DNA of 64,000 nucleotides from Rhodospirillales bacterium (lineage in GTDB: Bacteria; Pseudomonadota; Alphaproteobacteria; Rhodospirillales; Thalassospiraceae), in assembly GCA_019634165.1 (NCBI GenBank), contig JAHQVT010000012.1:305528-369527 (forward strand). The letters run 5' to 3'. How positions within the stretch are numbered: position 1 is the stretch's first letter; each line of letters starts with the position of its first letter. Below are positions 62,719 to 64,000 of the stretch, in pieces. The translations under genes and the position numbers were made by a program. The notes beneath the pieces were generated by a model. It had not been told where the DNA came from, did no database searches, and saw only the letters and a list, made by a program, of their open reading frames with translations.

Positions 62719-63931
62719 TTATCTGGTGAGGAACGCCTGCCTGAATGGTGAGAACGCGCTTGTCGATCTTGCCATTCGGGATGGAAAAATTGTCGAAATG
62801 GGCCAATCAATTGCCGGTGACACCCCCAGCTTTGATGCAGAAGGTCAGTTGATCAGTTGCGGCTTTGTTGAAAGCCATCTGCATCTGGATAAGGCCTGCA
62901 TTCTTGATCGGGCGAAAAATGAAACCGGCACCCTTGCCGGGGCGATCAGTGCGGTGGCCAATGCCAAAAGCGGCTTTACCGAAGATGACATTTACGCCCG
63001 CGGCGCACGGGTGATTGAAAAGGCAATTACCGAAGGCACCAACGCGGTCCGCACCCATGTTGAAATTGATCCGGGCATTGGGCTTTCCGGGTTTAATGCG
63101 ATCAAACGCCTGAAGGTCGATTACGCCTGGGCGATGGATATTGAAATTTGCGTCTTCCCGCAGGAAGGGCTGTTTAACTATCCCGGTACTGAAGAATTGC
63201 TGCGCGAAGCCTTGAACAATGGTGCGGATTTGCTCGGCGGGTGTCCGTATATGGATACCGATCCAAATGGCCAAATTTTGCGGTTGTTCGAGATGGCGCG
63301 CGAATATGATGTCGATCTGGATTTCCATCTGGATTTTGATCTTGATGGCAGTTGGCGGCATCTTGATGAAGTGGCGAAACAATCAATCGCCTTTGGCTGG
63401 CAAGGCCGGGTGATGATTGGTCATGTGACCAAACTTTCGGTCCTGCCAAAGCCGGAATTGGAAGACACCATTGCCATGATGCGTGATGCAGGCATTGGTT
63501 TGACGGTGCTGCCGGCGACCGATCTTTTCCTAACGGCGCGTGATTATGACCATTCGGCACCACGCGGCGTGGCCCCGGCGCATAAACTTGCCACACATGG
63601 GATTTGCTGCACGATTGCGACCAATAATGTGCTGAACCCGTTTACGCCTTATGGCGATTGTTCGCTGTCACGCATGGCGAACTTGTATGCCAATGTCAGT
63701 CAGCTTGCGACAGAGGCCGAACTTGAAAACTGCTTTGCCATGGTCGCGGATGCGCCTGCCAAATTGCTGGGACGGTCGAGCAAAATCGCAGTTGGTGAGG
63801 CCGCAAGCTTCATCGTCCTTCCCGCGCAAAGCCGCGCCCAAGTGGTATCCGAAATCAGCCGCCCGGTTTGGGGCATGAAAAATGGTCGGGTGACGTTCGA
63901 TCATCCCGCCGCCCGACTGCACCGACCTTAA
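62711..63931 (+). CDS. Amidohydrolase, cytosine deaminase / AtzC-like
   Basis: A 406-residue amidohydrolase-superfamily protein. The metal motif FVESHLHLDKAC is the form used by cytosine deaminase (CodA) and N-isopropylammelide hydrolase relatives. Other blocks: VRTHVEIDPGIGLSGFNAI, a metal histidine region DLDFHLDFDLDGSWRHLDEV, GRVMIGHVTKLS, and ATNNVLNPFTPYGD, where cytosine deaminases carry the last metal Asp (here N-N-V, then D further on). It should release ammonia or an amine from a ring or amide. The ATG overlaps the fusion gene by 8 bases, so enzyme and transporter are made together. Confidence 0.85.
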   Translation: MLDYLVRNACLNGENALVDLAIRDGKIVEMGQSIAGDTPSFDAEGQLISCGFVESHLHLDKACILDRAKNETGTLAGAISAVANAKSGFTEDDIYARGARVIEKAITEGTNAVRTHVEIDPGIGLSGFNAIKRLKVDYAWAMDIEICVFPQEGLFNYPGTEELLREALNNGADLLGGCPYMDTDPNGQILRLFEMAREYDVDLDFHLDFDLDGSWRHLDEVAKQSIAFGWQGRVMIGHVTKLSVLPKPELEDTIAMMRDAGIGLTVLPATDLFLTARDYDHSAPRGVAPAHKLATHGICCTIATNNVLNPFTPYGDCSLSRMANLYANVSQLATEAELENCFAMVADAPAKLLGRSSKIAVGEAASFIVLPAQSRAQVVSEISRPVWGMKNGRVTFDHPAARLHRP

Positions 63932-63950
63932 CCCTTCATCCAAAACAAAT

Positions 63951-63972
63951 GGGACAGCCAAAAGGCTGTCCC
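63951..63972 (+). terminator. Hairpin after the amidohydrolase gene
   Basis: GGGACAGCC-AAAA-GGCTGTCCC is a nine-pair perfect hairpin 20 bases after the stop. No T-run follows, so it may be a weak or Rho-assisted terminator. Confidence 0.5.
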
Positions 63973-64000
63973 GATAGTCTGATAATTGGATTTTTCGGCG

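Noticed and set aside
1-64000. CRISPR arrays, tRNA, rRNA or prophage genes
   Set aside because: No regularly spaced repeats, cloverleaf sequences, rRNA segments or phage structural genes were recognised on reading both strands.

Overview
The window reads as chromosomal DNA of an alphaproteobacterium, most likely a Rhodospirillales relative of the marine genus Thalassospira. This is an inference from mid-50s GC, compact operons with overlapping start and stop codons, and gene content (Lrp-hpd, ScfR-type regulator, NasS/NasT, PotABCD-like and Liv-like transporters, many aromatic catabolism genes). No rRNA, tRNA, CRISPR array, insertion sequence or phage gene was found.

Region 1 (1-11.7 kb) is aromatic catabolism. 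A leftward galB-galC-galD operon (4-oxalomesaconate hydratase, CHA aldolase, OMA tautomerase) runs into a small ORF and a TRAP permease cut by the left edge. A divergent LysR regulator carries two HTH domains. Next come a DUF1932 dehydrogenase, a catechol 2,3-dioxygenase-like enzyme, the fossil of a TRAP DctM gene, an FAH-family hydrolase, a DUF2218-like protein and a MobA-like 3-hydroxybenzoate 4-monooxygenase with a divergent MarR regulator. No ring-cleaving LigAB/GalA is present.

Region 2 (11.7-16.3 kb) is a patchy islet: two unrecognised genes around a decayed paralogue of the neighbouring LysR gene, then the intact LysR and mmsA.

Region 3 (16.3-31.9 kb) is a complete nitrate assimilation locus: siroheme synthase-like protein, nitrate reductase, nirD, nirB on the minus strand; nitrate transporter, nasT, nasS on the plus strand; and nrtA-nrtB-nrtC/D on the minus strand. 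The three transcription units share sigma-54 type -24/-12 promoters and 5' leaders with hexaloop hairpins of the kind bound by ANTAR proteins such as NasT. The nirB and nrtA leaders also contain nested intrinsic terminators followed by seven U residues. A paired A/T-rich element (copies 30-31 bp apart) lies upstream of these promoters and occurs nowhere else that I saw.

Region 4 (31.9-39.5 kb) is one operon: LacI regulator, a spermidine/putrescine-type ABC transporter, nucleoside hydrolase and adenine deaminase. It is a probable uptake and salvage system for purine nucleosides.

Region 5 (39.8-50.4 kb) holds a sodium/solute symporter-histidine kinase fusion, a small membrane protein, a single-domain response regulator, an ScfR-type regulator and a divergent five-gene Liv-type ABC transporter.

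Region 6 (50.4-54.7 kb) is the homogentisate pathway (Lrp, hpd, hmgA, fah).

Region 7 (54.7-64 kb) holds a gamma-glutamyltransferase-like gene, a GntR regulator, an NTF2-like protein and a Liv-type transporter in which permease and both ATPases are one polypeptide, followed by a cytosine-deaminase-like amidohydrolase. A sigma-54 type promoter and repeated ATTGYATGCAAT motifs suggest nitrogen-responsive, GntR-controlled uptake of a nitrogenous compound.
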